DNA from: Lachnospiraceae bacterium
Lineage (GTDB): Bacteria; Bacillota; Clostridia; Lachnospirales; Lachnospiraceae
NCBI GenBank assembly: GCA_024693135.1
Contig: JAILLN010000004.1
Coordinates: forward strand, 1 to 64,000
Reading direction: 5' to 3'
Length of the DNA stretch: 64,000 nucleotides
Shown here: positions 44,145-51,920 of the stretch, one piece after another
Layout of the letters: every line of letters starts with the position of its first letter
Position numbering within the stretch: position 1 is the stretch's first letter
Position numbers and translations under genes: made by a program
The notes under the pieces: model-generated
Told to the model about the DNA's origin: nothing
Database searches by the model: none
What the model saw: only the letters and a program-made list of their open reading frames with translations

Positions 44145-44831
44145 TTATTCTATGGCTTCCTTCAGATACAGGGAAGTCAGGAATACAAACACATAGGCCT
44201 GGATCAGCCCGTCAAAGAGGTCAAAGTACAGGCAGAGCGCCGCCGGAAGCACCACCGGCACTGCCATCTTGACCAGCTCCATGATCACAAAGGCCGCAAA
44301 AACATTTCCAAAAAGCCGCATGCAAAGGGACAGCGGCTTGATAAAGAGCTCCAGTACGTTGATGGGCGCCACCAGGGCCACAGGCTCTGCAAAGGACTTG
44401 AAGAAGCCCTTCCCTCCCTTGGCCAGGAAGGATGCCGCCTCGATGAGGACGATGCTCATGACGGCCAGAGCCACGGTCACCCGCAGATCCTTCGTCGGCG
44501 GGCTGACGCTGAATATGCCGAGGATATTGGCTACGCCGATGTAGATCAGGACCGAGCAGAGATAGGTCACATACCTCTCGCCCTCTTCTCCCACCATGCC
44601 GCCTACAAGCCCCCTGAGCCAGGTCACGATGGTCTCTGCCACGATCTGCCTTTTGCCCGGATTCCTTGTCTTCATGTCCTTCGTCAGGAAGAGGGACAGT
44701 AGAAAAAGTCCCAGGATGATGAACCAGGTAGTGACCACAGACTCCTTGACCTCAAGCCCGCCAAATACCGGAATGGTAAATGCCGTCTTGATCTCCATCT
44801 CCTCCTGGAGACGTTCCGCTAGATTTCCCAT
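44145..44831 (-). CDS. atpB: ATP synthase a subunit
   Basis: A 228-residue membrane subunit that forms the ion half-channels. The essential Arg is in SLCMRLFGNVFAAFVIMEL, and the C-terminal helix LIQAYVFVFLTSLYLKEAIE carries the conserved Gln. About five or six helices. No atpI lies directly upstream. AGAGGCG precedes the ATG. It heads the operon behind the promoter at 44951-44978. Confidence 0.95.
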   Translation of the reverse strand: MGNLAERLQEEMEIKTAFTIPVFGGLEVKESVVTTWFIILGLFLLSLFLTKDMKTRNPGKRQIVAETIVTWLRGLVGGMVGEEGERYVTYLCSVLIYIGVANILGIFSVSPPTKDLRVTVALAVMSIVLIEAASFLAKGGKGFFKSFAEPVALVAPINVLELFIKPLSLCMRLFGNVFAAFVIMELVKMAVPVVLPAALCLYFDLFDGLIQAYVFVFLTSLYLKEAIE

Positions 44832-44950
44832 AATTCGCCTCTTTTTTGCTCAGGCTTACCGCACCGGGAAAGCCTTTGACAACCTATTGTCGTCTGGAAT
44901 GATCCGCAGGCCACCGTCGTTTAGGACAGCCCATCTCAAAAACTTCATTT

Positions 44951-44978
44951 ATTATACTCCCTCTTAATTAAAAAACAA
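44951..44978 (-). promoter_or_regulatory. Promoter of the ATP synthase operon, overlapping a terminator
   Basis: A perfect TATAAT (44951-44956) lies 16 bp from TTGTTT (44973-44978), which sits in the T-tract of the upstream terminator. The leader is about 115 nt. Confidence 0.62.
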
Positions 44979-45004
44979 GCCACAGCCAAAAATGGCCATG
45001 GCCT
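44970..45004 (-). terminator. Terminator of the sugar transporter operon
   Basis: AGGCCATGGCC pairs with GGCTGTGGCTT (11 bp with wobbles) around ATTTTT and is followed by GTTTTTT. It separates the transporter operon from the ATP synthase operon. Confidence 0.78.
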
Positions 45005-45015
45005 GTCATTATGCC

Positions 45016-45423
45016 TTATTTTTCTCCGTCCCCGCGCTCTTCCGCTTCATCCCAACTCTCCTCCGGTATGTCCCCTGAAGCTTCCGCGATGAAGTGGCTT
45101 TGCTCTCTGCGTTCTCCTGAGGCTTCCGTGATGGAGCCGCTTTGCTCTCTGCGCTCCTCTGAGGCTTCCGTGATGGAGCGGCTTTGGTCTCCCTGCTCCT
45201 CTGAGACAGGGACGCGGCTTAAGAGATTCCTGGCACTGGTATAGATCAGAACCGATCCGGCCACCACGAAAAGCGCCATGAAGGCCATCATCACGATCTT
45301 TGAGGTGCCGGTCCTCGCCATCACATCCGGGAAGATCTGGTAATCAATATAAAACAGATAGAACCCGATGAGCAGGCGGATGGTGCTTACTGCCCGGGGC
45401 GGAAGGCCTTTTCCGTTTCCCAT
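45016..45423 (-). CDS. Small membrane protein with 14-residue repeats, unknown
   Basis: A 135-residue protein with two hydrophobic segments (about 13-30 and 43-62) and an acidic C-terminal half. Residues 75-116 are three imperfect 14-residue repeats (EEQGDQSRSITEAS, EERREQSGSITEAS, GERREQSHFIAEAS) encoded by 42-bp repeats at 45076-45201. I do not recognise the family. It follows the second permease by 3 bp and precedes the terminator, so it is the last gene of the sugar operon rather than an atpI. The tail may be disordered and vary in length between strains. Confidence 0.7.
   Translation of the reverse strand: MGNGKGLPPRAVSTIRLLIGFYLFYIDYQIFPDVMARTGTSKIVMMAFMALFVVAGSVLIYTSARNLLSRVPVSEEQGDQSRSITEASEERREQSGSITEASGERREQSHFIAEASGDIPEESWDEAEERGDGEK
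45076..45201 (-). repeat. Three 42-bp tandem repeats inside a coding region
   Basis: The core GAGGCTTCCGTGATGGAG recurs every 42 bp with small changes and encodes the 14-residue repeats of the small membrane protein. The repeat length is a multiple of three, so copy number can vary without frameshift. Confidence 0.85.
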
Positions 45424-45426
45424 GGA

Positions 45427-46599
45427 TCAGGACTTCTTTTTGTCTGCAAGGATGTCAAAGACCACAGCCGCAAGGAGAACCACGCCCTTGACGACCTTCT
45501 GCCAGTTGGCATCCACGCCCATGAGGGACATGCCGAGATTGATCACGCCGATCAGCGTAGCTCCCACAACCATGCCGAAGACATTGCCGGCTCCGCCGTA
45601 GGCTGACACGCCGCCCACCACGCAGGCCGCGATGGCGTCCATCTCATAGTTGGTGCCTGCCGTGGAGTTTGCCGCCTGGAACCTGGCCGTGACGATATAT
45701 GTGGCAATGACCGTCAATATGGCCATATTCAGGTAGGCTAAAAACATGATCTTCTTCGTATCCACGCCGGAAAGCCTGGTGGCTTCCTTATTGCCGCCGA
45801 TGGTATAGAAATACCGGCCGATCGTGGTCCTGGCGGTGATGAAATTGTAGATCAGGACGATCACCACCACCCAGATCAATACGGTGGGGATGCCGCCGGC
45901 CAAAGCCAATTTGTAGGCAAAGAGCATGATGGCCGCTACAGAGAGCACGCACTTGATCAGAAGGGATGCCATGGATTCTGCCGCATAGCCCTTCTTTATC
46001 TTTATGGACCTCGCCCGGAAGGAAAGGAAGACCACTGCCACGGAGGCGATAACTCCCGCGATCATGCAGACCGTATTGAGCTTGCCCACCGGAGAGGAAA
46101 ATACCTTTCCGGAAAAGATCGCCAGAAAGCCCTTCTGCGCCGCGATGGAAATACTGCCGGTAGAGCTATTGGCACTCAAAAGCGCCGTACCCCAGCCACG
46201 GAAAGCCAGGAAGCCTGCCAGGGTCGCGATCCACGGGGGGATATTCACATAAGCGATGAGATATCCCAGCGCACAGCCGTAGATGATCCCCACGATCATC
46301 ATCAGGATGATGGACAGGAATGGACTGAGCCCCTTTGTCATCATCAGGATGCTTCCCACTGCACCAAGGAAGCAGACGAAGGCGCCGCAGGAAAGGTCGA
46401 TATTGCCGCCGGTGAGCATGCACATCAGCATGCCGCTGGCCAGCACGAAAACATAAGCATTCTGTGTGATCAGCGCGTTGAAATTCATCGGCTGAAACAT
46501 CTGTCCGCCGGTCGTCACGGTGAAAAAGATAAATACCAGGACAAGGACGATCAGCATTGCATTCTTTTTTAAGACAGCTACTACATTCTTATTTGCCAT
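45427..46599 (-). CDS. Sugar ABC transporter permease 2 (MmsB/GguB/RbsC-type)
   Basis: A 390-residue permease of the CUT2-type family with about ten helices. LASGMLMCMLTGGNIDLSCG near residue 55 and GNVFGMVVGATLIGVINLGM near 345 are the family blocks. It is clearly a paralog of the next gene (LTGGNIDL-CG, YEMDAIAAC-GG-SAYGG and KVVKGVV are shared). I chose the ATG at 46599 with GGAGGAGG upstream. The two permeases probably form a heterodimer around the channel. Confidence 0.9.
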   Translation of the reverse strand: MANKNVVAVLKKNAMLIVLVLVFIFFTVTTGGQMFQPMNFNALITQNAYVFVLASGMLMCMLTGGNIDLSCGAFVCFLGAVGSILMMTKGLSPFLSIILMMIVGIIYGCALGYLIAYVNIPPWIATLAGFLAFRGWGTALLSANSSTGSISIAAQKGFLAIFSGKVFSSPVGKLNTVCMIAGVIASVAVVFLSFRARSIKIKKGYAAESMASLLIKCVLSVAAIMLFAYKLALAGGIPTVLIWVVVIVLIYNFITARTTIGRYFYTIGGNKEATRLSGVDTKKIMFLAYLNMAILTVIATYIVTARFQAANSTAGTNYEMDAIAACVVGGVSAYGGAGNVFGMVVGATLIGVINLGMSLMGVDANWQKVVKGVVLLAAVVFDILADKKKS

Positions 46600-46612
46600 G
46601 ACTCCTCCTCCC

Positions 46613-47779
46613 TTACTTTTTCTTCTTATTGGACAAAACGTCAAAGATGATGGCTACCAGAACCACGACTCCCTTGACGACCTTCTGGTAATTCGCTTCC
46701 ACGCCCATGATACTCATGCCCATGTTGATGACGCCCATGAGCAGAGCGCCGATGACGATGCCGAATACATTTCCTTCTCCGCCGTAGGCAGAAGCTCCGC
46801 CGATGAAGCAGGCCGCGATGGCGTCCATCTCATAGCCCTGTCCGAAGGTGGGCTGTGCCTGGGTGGCACGGGCCACGGTAAGGATGCCGGCAAGACCCGA
46901 CATCAGGCCCATATTCACATAGGCAAAGAAATATACCTTCCTTGAATCAATACCGGAAAGGGTGGTCGCCTTTTCATTGCCGCCAACTGCATAGAGATAA
47001 CGGCCCATGGTAGTATTGGAGGTGATATAGGCATAAGCTAAAAGCACGATCCCGATCCAGATCAGAGCCGCCGGAATGCCCTTATAGCTTGCCAGCTTGA
47101 AGAAGAACCAGATGACGGCCACGCCGATGACGGCCATCTTCACTGCTTCAGAAACAAATGGACTTACGCTGTAGCCCTGGGCCTTGGCGCTCGCACGGCT
47201 CCGCATTACCAGAAGCACGTAGATCACCACCAGGGCAATGCCTGCGATGACACAGGTGAGGTTCATCCCTTCCCCATGGAAAAGGTCGGGCACATAACAG
47301 TCCGCGCCTCCGCCGAAGATATTCAGGAAGGCGGTATTGCTGATACCTACCACATATCCCTGAAGGACAACATTGGACAGCCCGCGGAAGGCGTACATGC
47401 CGGCCAGGGTAGCGATGAAGGGAGGCACCTTGATATAGGCGATCCAATAACCCTGCCATGCTCCTACCAGGATGCCGCAGATCAGCATCACGATCACTGC
47501 GACGACGAAATTGATATTCTTCGCCATGATGACCGCCCCGATGCCGCCGATGAAGCAGACCACGGAGCCACAGGCCAGGTCGATATTGCCGCCGGTGAGG
47601 ATGCATAGGAGCATGCCGGCCGCCAGCACAAACACATAAGCATTCTGCGAGATCAGGTTATTCACATTCTGGGGAAGGAGCATCTTTCCGCCGGTGGTAA
47701 GCTGAAAGAAGAGAATAACCGCGATCAGGGCTAATACCATCGTATATTTTTTCAAAACATCCTTGATATTTATGCTCAT
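46613..47779 (-). CDS. Sugar ABC transporter permease 1 (MmsB/GguB/RbsC-type)
   Basis: A 388-residue permease, paralog of the following gene, with AAGMLLCILTGGNIDLACG and YEMDAIAACFIGGASAYGG. About ten helices. The ATG at 47779 (MSINIKDVL) has AAGGGGG upstream and starts right at the ATPase stop, so the three genes are coupled. In CUT2 systems a single permease usually homodimerises; two adjacent divergent copies suggest a heterodimer. The substrate is a pentose or hexose by context. Confidence 0.9.
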   Translation of the reverse strand: MSINIKDVLKKYTMVLALIAVILFFQLTTGGKMLLPQNVNNLISQNAYVFVLAAGMLLCILTGGNIDLACGSVVCFIGGIGAVIMAKNINFVVAVIVMLICGILVGAWQGYWIAYIKVPPFIATLAGMYAFRGLSNVVLQGYVVGISNTAFLNIFGGGADCYVPDLFHGEGMNLTCVIAGIALVVIYVLLVMRSRASAKAQGYSVSPFVSEAVKMAVIGVAVIWFFFKLASYKGIPAALIWIGIVLLAYAYITSNTTMGRYLYAVGGNEKATTLSGIDSRKVYFFAYVNMGLMSGLAGILTVARATQAQPTFGQGYEMDAIAACFIGGASAYGGEGNVFGIVIGALLMGVINMGMSIMGVEANYQKVVKGVVVLVAIIFDVLSNKKKK

Positions 47780-47780
47780 C

Positions 47781-49319
47781 TCATTCCCCCTTTCCGGCCT
47801 GCAGGATATTGGCCATGATCTTTTCCTGCGAAGCCTCTTCGGCATTCAGCTCGCCCACAAATTTTCCCTCGTTCATGATATAGATCCGATCGCTCATGCC
47901 GAGGATCTCAGGCATCTCAGAGGATATCATGATGACGGATTTGCCTGCCTTGGCCAGGTCATTGATGATGCAGTAGATCTCATACTTGGCACCGACATCG
48001 ATGCCTCTCGTCGGCTCGTCTAAGATCAGGATATCTGGATCCGTAAACATCCATTTTGCAAGAAGGACCTTCTGCTGGTTTCCTCCGGAAAGGTTGCCCA
48101 CATTCTGCTCTACCGTGGGAGCCTTGGTCTTGAGCTTGCCCTGGTACTCTACGGCTACCGCATATTCCTTATCCTTATCGATGATCCCCTTCTCGCTGAC
48201 GCCCTTCATATTGGCCAGGGAAGTATTGACCCGGATAGGATTGGAAAGCACCAGCCCGTTGCCCTTCCGGTCCTCTGTCACATAGGCCAGCTTCGCATCG
48301 ATGGCTTCCCTGGGATCCTTCAGCTCGATCTCCTTGCCGTTGATCTTCAAGGTACCCGTGATGTCTGCCCCGTAGGACTTCCCGAAGATGCTCATGGCAA
48401 GCTCGGTACGCCCCGCGCCCATGAGTCCGTAGATACCCACGACTTCGCCCTTGCGGACATTGAGGCTTACGTTGTCCACCACCTTGCGCTCGGCATAGAG
48501 CGGATGGTAGACCGTCCAGTTGGCCACCTCCATATTGATGTCGCCAAGCTTCACGCCCTCCCTCTTGGGGAAACGGTTTGTGAGCTCGCGTCCCACCATG
48601 CCCCGGATGATCCTGCTCTCATCGATCTCCATGGAATGGCAGTCCAGGGTCTCCACCGTGGAGCCATCCCGGATCACGGTGATCTTGTCTGCCACATATA
48701 CCACCTCATTGAGCTTATGGGAGATGATGATCATGGTCATTCCCTGCTTCTTGAATTCAAGCATCAGATCCAGCAGCGCCCTGGAATCTGTCTCGTTCAG
48801 GGATGAGGTAGGCTCGTCCAGGATGAGGAGCTTCGCATGCTTTGCCAGTGCCTTAGCGATCTCCACCAGCTGCTGTTTGCCGGTTCCGATATCCTTGATC
48901 AATACTCTGGAGGATTCGGACAGACCCACCATTTTCAGGTATTTATCTGCTTCGCCATAGGTTTCATTCCAGTTTATGGCGTTCTTTTTCCCTCTCTCAT
49001 TCCCGAGGAACATATTTTCGCCGATGGACATCTGCGGCACCAGAGCCAGCTCCTGATGGATGATGACGATCCCTTTTTCCTCGGAGTCCTTGATCTTCTG
49101 GAACTTGCAGACTTCGCCGTTATAAATGATATCTCCCTCATAGGTCCCATACGGATAAATGCCGCTAAGGACATTCATCAGCGTGGATTTTCCCGCACCG
49201 TTTTCGCCGACCAGGGCATGGATCTCACCCTCTTCAACCGTCAGGTTGACATTATCCAAGGCTTTCACGCCGGGGAAGGTCTTTGTAATATGATCCATTC
49301 TCAGCAATTCTTTTGCCAA
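47781..49319 (-). CDS. Sugar ABC transporter ATPase, two nucleotide-binding domains (MglA/GguA-type)
   Basis: A 512-residue ATPase with two ABC domains. The first has Walker [17 protein letters not shown], the signature [16 protein letters not shown] and Walker [12 protein letters not shown]. The second has a degenerate P-loop [16 protein letters not shown] and the signature [15 protein letters not shown], as in MglA/XylG/RbsA. The start is TTG at 49319 after GGAGGGAACAGC. It lies 115 bp downstream of the binding-protein gene, behind an intra-operon terminator. Family is secure; sugar unknown. Confidence 0.94.
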   Translation of the reverse strand: MAKELLRMDHITKTFPGVKALDNVNLTVEEGEIHALVGENGAGKSTLMNVLSGIYPYGTYEGDIIYNGEVCKFQKIKDSEEKGIVIIHQELALVPQMSIGENMFLGNERGKKNAINWNETYGEADKYLKMVGLSESSRVLIKDIGTGKQQLVEIAKALAKHAKLLILDEPTSSLNETDSRALLDLMLEFKKQGMTMIIISHKLNEVVYVADKITVIRDGSTVETLDCHSMEIDESRIIRGMVGRELTNRFPKREGVKLGDINMEVANWTVYHPLYAERKVVDNVSLNVRKGEVVGIYGLMGAGRTELAMSIFGKSYGADITGTLKINGKEIELKDPREAIDAKLAYVTEDRKGNGLVLSNPIRVNTSLANMKGVSEKGIIDKDKEYAVAVEYQGKLKTKAPTVEQNVGNLSGGNQQKVLLAKWMFTDPDILILDEPTRGIDVGAKYEIYCIINDLAKAGKSVIMISSEMPEILGMSDRIYIMNEGKFVGELNAEEASQEKIMANILQAGKGE

Positions 49320-49378
49320 AGCTGTTCCCTCCTCTTGATCACCTTAAGTGTTCTCACCCGCACAGCACTCTTATAAGG

Positions 49379-49407
49379 AAAAACGGAGCGGGCAATGCCC
49401 GCCCCGT
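49379..49407 (-). terminator. Intra-operon terminator/attenuator after the binding-protein gene
   Basis: GGGGCGGGC-ATT-GCCCGCTCCG followed by TTTTT. Partial readthrough would give high binding protein and lower membrane components. Confidence 0.75.
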
Positions 49408-49433
49408 CAAATTCCTCAACAGAACTGAGTCAA

Positions 49434-50594
49434 TTACTTCAGCTGATCCTCTGTGTAATATCCGGAATCAAGCAGCAGCTCTTTGTAGTTGTTGGCATCT
49501 GCGAATACCGGCTCGCAAAGGAATGAAGGAACCGTGATCACGCCATTGTTGTAGGTCTCGGTATCGTTCACGTCAACGGTCTCGCCATTCAGGATCTGGG
49601 TAACCATCTTGACAACCTGAGCTGCCAGAGTACGGGTATCCTTGAAAACGGACATGGACTGCTTGCCAGCGATCATGTTCTTGGTGTTCTCAATGTCGCA
49701 ATCCTGGCCGGTGATGATCGGATACTTGCCAGTATAGTTGGCTGCCAGAGCGTTCTCTACACCGAGAGCGGTGGAGTCATTGGAGCAGAGCCATGCATCC
49801 AGCTCTGTGCCGTCTGCATAGTAGGAAGACAGGATGTTTTCTGCCCTTGACTGTGCAACGTCGGTGCCCCATGTAGGAGTAGCAACATCATCAAACTTGG
49901 TCTGGCCTGAAGGAACAACCAGCTTGCCCTCATCGATGTAGGGCTTCAGGACATCATAAGCACCATTGAAGAAGAAGCCTGCGTTGTTGTCGCCGGGATC
50001 CCCTGCGGTGAACTCGATGTTGAAGGGGCCAGCAGCATTGTCCAGATCCAGGGTATCCTTTACATATGTGCCCTGAACGGTACCGACCTTGTAGTTATCG
50101 AATGTAGCATAGTAGGAAACTGCATCCGAATCCATCAGCAGACGGTCATAAGCGATGACCGGGATGCCGGACTCTTTTGCCATGTCAAGAGCTTCACCAA
50201 GGGAAGATCCCTCGATCGCAGCGATAACCAGCACGCTGCATCCGCTGGAGATCATGTTCTCAACCTGAGAAAGCTGTGTCTGCACATCATTGGAAGCATA
50301 CTGAAGGTCAACTTCGAAGCCAGCTGCCTTGAACTGCTCTTCCATGTTTGCGCCGTCCTGATTCCACCTCTGCAGATCCTTCGTAGGCATCGAAACGCCG
50401 ATCTTGCCGCCGCCTGCCGGAGCTTCTGCTGCCGGAGCCTCTGCCTCTGCCGCAGGAGCTTCCTCAGCCGGAGCTGCCTCTTCCGTAGCTGCCGGCTCTG
50501 CTGCCGGAGCCGGTGCCGCAGCCTCGCCGCAGCCTGCCAGCAATGACACGGTCATTGTCGCCATAAGGATCGCACTCAGTAACTTTTTCTTCAT
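49434..50594 (-). CDS. Sugar-binding lipoprotein of the ABC transporter (ChvE/XylF-type)
   Basis: A 386-residue periplasmic-binding-type lipoprotein. Signal peptide with lipobox SLLAGCG (Cys near residue 22), then an Ala/Glu/Pro-rich linker (about 25-62), then the Peripla_BP_4 domain: KIGVSMPTKDLQRWNQDGAN, AIEGSSLGEALDMAKESGIP and ITGQDCDIENTKNMIAGKQ. These blocks resemble ChvE and xylose/arabinose-type binding proteins. AAGGAGGAAAAG precedes the ATG. It has its own -10 element and is separated from the ATPase by a terminator. Confidence 0.93.
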   Translation of the reverse strand: MKKKLLSAILMATMTVSLLAGCGEAAAPAPAAEPAATEEAAPAEEAPAAEAEAPAAEAPAGGGKIGVSMPTKDLQRWNQDGANMEEQFKAAGFEVDLQYASNDVQTQLSQVENMISSGCSVLVIAAIEGSSLGEALDMAKESGIPVIAYDRLLMDSDAVSYYATFDNYKVGTVQGTYVKDTLDLDNAAGPFNIEFTAGDPGDNNAGFFFNGAYDVLKPYIDEGKLVVPSGQTKFDDVATPTWGTDVAQSRAENILSSYYADGTELDAWLCSNDSTALGVENALAANYTGKYPIITGQDCDIENTKNMIAGKQSMSVFKDTRTLAAQVVKMVTQILNGETVDVNDTETYNNGVITVPSFLCEPVFADANNYKELLLDSGYYTEDQLK

Positions 50595-50669
50595 CTTTAC
50601 TTTTCCTCCTTATAAGATTACCTGCTCCCCACGGATCCCGTGGATGGAGCCTTGTGCTGAAAAAATCGT

Positions 50670-50675
50670 ATCATA
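50670..50675 (-). promoter_or_regulatory. Possible -10 of the binding-protein gene
   Basis: TATGAT on the minus strand about 75 nt before the ATG; the -35 is weak, which would fit an activator-dependent promoter controlled by the AraC-type regulator nearby. Confidence 0.4.
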
Positions 50676-50725
50676 CATCCGGCCGGCAAAAAACAGGAAA
50701 TATTTGCCATTTTCGCCGCCTGCGG

Positions 50726-50772
50726 AAATAAAAATAGCACAAAATTGTCCTGCCCTGACAATTTTGTGCTAA
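50726..50772 (-). terminator. Terminator after the second binding-protein gene
   Basis: A perfect 15-bp stem TAGCACAAAATTGTC / GACAATTTTGTGCTA with loop AGGGCAG, followed by TTTTTATTT on the minus strand. Confidence 0.88.
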
Positions 50773-50773
50773 T

Positions 50774-50783
50774 GAAACGTTTC
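50774..50783. promoter_or_regulatory. GAAACGTTTC palindrome, LacI-family-like operator
   Basis: The 10-bp palindrome GAAACGTTTC matches the core of RbsR-type operators (CGAAACGTTTCG). It lies between a stop codon and a terminator, upstream of the transporter genes. It does not fit the cre consensus spacing. Confidence 0.4.
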
Positions 50784-50795
50784 GCCCGTCTTCTT

Positions 50796-51848
50796 CTATT
50801 CTTTGAGATATACATCCTCCCTCAGATGGAAGCCGCTGTCGATGATGATGCTGTCGATATTATCCTTCGTCACCATGACCGGCTGTATGCTGGCATAGGG
50901 CACTACCTTATTGCCATTCTCGATGCTGTCCGGGACAGCCGGTTCGTGTCCCTTCGCCAGGGCGACGGCATAATCCGCCGCCTCCTTTGCCAGCCGCTCG
51001 ATGGGCTTGTAGACCGTCATGGCCTGGGTGCCCTCCACGATGCGCTGGCAGGCATCCAGGTCCGCATCCTGTCCCACGATGGGGATCCGGCCCGCCATCC
51101 TCTTTTCCGAATAATACCGCACCGCCTGCCCGGCCAGGGAATCATTCCCGCACATGACGGCATCGGCACTGTCTGCCTTGTCCGGATTATCGCTCAGGTA
51201 GTTGAAGGCTTCCTCCCCTTTCCATTCCGTGGCATAGTAGGTATCAAATACCTGGATCTGATGGCCCTTGATCTCCTCGTCAAAGCCCTGATTTACCAGT
51301 GCGACATTATTGTCCTTGGAGGGGCCGTTGATCTTCATGATGCGTCCCCCGTCGGGAAGCCCTGCGATGATGGCATCCGCCATGTATTTGCCCACCATCC
51401 TGTTGTCAAAGGAGATATAGAGGTCCAGGTCTGCGTTGGTCACAAGCCGGTCGTAGGCCACGATCCGGATCCCCGCGTCCTTCGCCTCCTCCACCTCCTG
51501 GGAGAGGGCGGAGCTGTCCACGGCGATGATGACGATGACATCCATCTTTTTGTCGATGAGGTAGCGGATCTGGTCCTTCTGCCTCTGCACGTCCCCGTTG
51601 GCATTCTGTACGTTCACCGAGGCGCCCAGGTCCTTGGCCCGGGAAACGAAGATATCCCGGTCGCGCTCCCACCGCTCGATGATGAAGCTGTCGAAGGCGA
51701 TGCCGATATTGATCTCCGAGCCGCTCTCCTCCACGCCTCCGGTGCTGCCGGATGTCTCCTCGCCCCTGCCGCAGCCGGATAGGATGAGCAGGATCATAAG
51801 CACCCATGATAATGCCATTGCTTTGTTTCTTTTCTTCTTTTTCTGCAT
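50796..51848 (-). CDS. Second sugar-binding lipoprotein (ChvE/XylF-type)
   Basis: A 350-residue binding lipoprotein: charged N-terminus KKKKRNKAMALSW, lipobox LILSGCG, then INIGIAFDSFIIERWERDRD, VDSSALSQEVEEAKDAGIR and VGQDADLDACQRIVEGTQAM. It is paralogous to the transporter binding protein but lies between the response regulator and that gene, so it may feed the sensor, provide a second specificity, or both. I chose the ATG at 51848 (GGGAG 11 nt upstream). It ends at a strong terminator. Confidence 0.88.
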   Translation of the reverse strand: MQKKKKRNKAMALSWVLMILLILSGCGRGEETSGSTGGVEESGSEINIGIAFDSFIIERWERDRDIFVSRAKDLGASVNVQNANGDVQRQKDQIRYLIDKKMDVIVIIAVDSSALSQEVEEAKDAGIRIVAYDRLVTNADLDLYISFDNRMVGKYMADAIIAGLPDGGRIMKINGPSKDNNVALVNQGFDEEIKGHQIQVFDTYYATEWKGEEAFNYLSDNPDKADSADAVMCGNDSLAGQAVRYYSEKRMAGRIPIVGQDADLDACQRIVEGTQAMTVYKPIERLAKEAADYAVALAKGHEPAVPDSIENGNKVVPYASIQPVMVTKDNIDSIIIDSGFHLREDVYLKE

Positions 51849-51920
51849 ATGCGCTGCATCTCCCTTCTTCCATGGAGTAATCATGCTTTGCTTCACGCTT
51901 CCCCGGTTATCTAAACCGCC

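Noticed and set aside
50771-50786. CcpA cre site
   Set aside because: GAAACGTTTC is palindromic but its CG centre does not fit the cre spacing (TGWNANCGNTNWCA).
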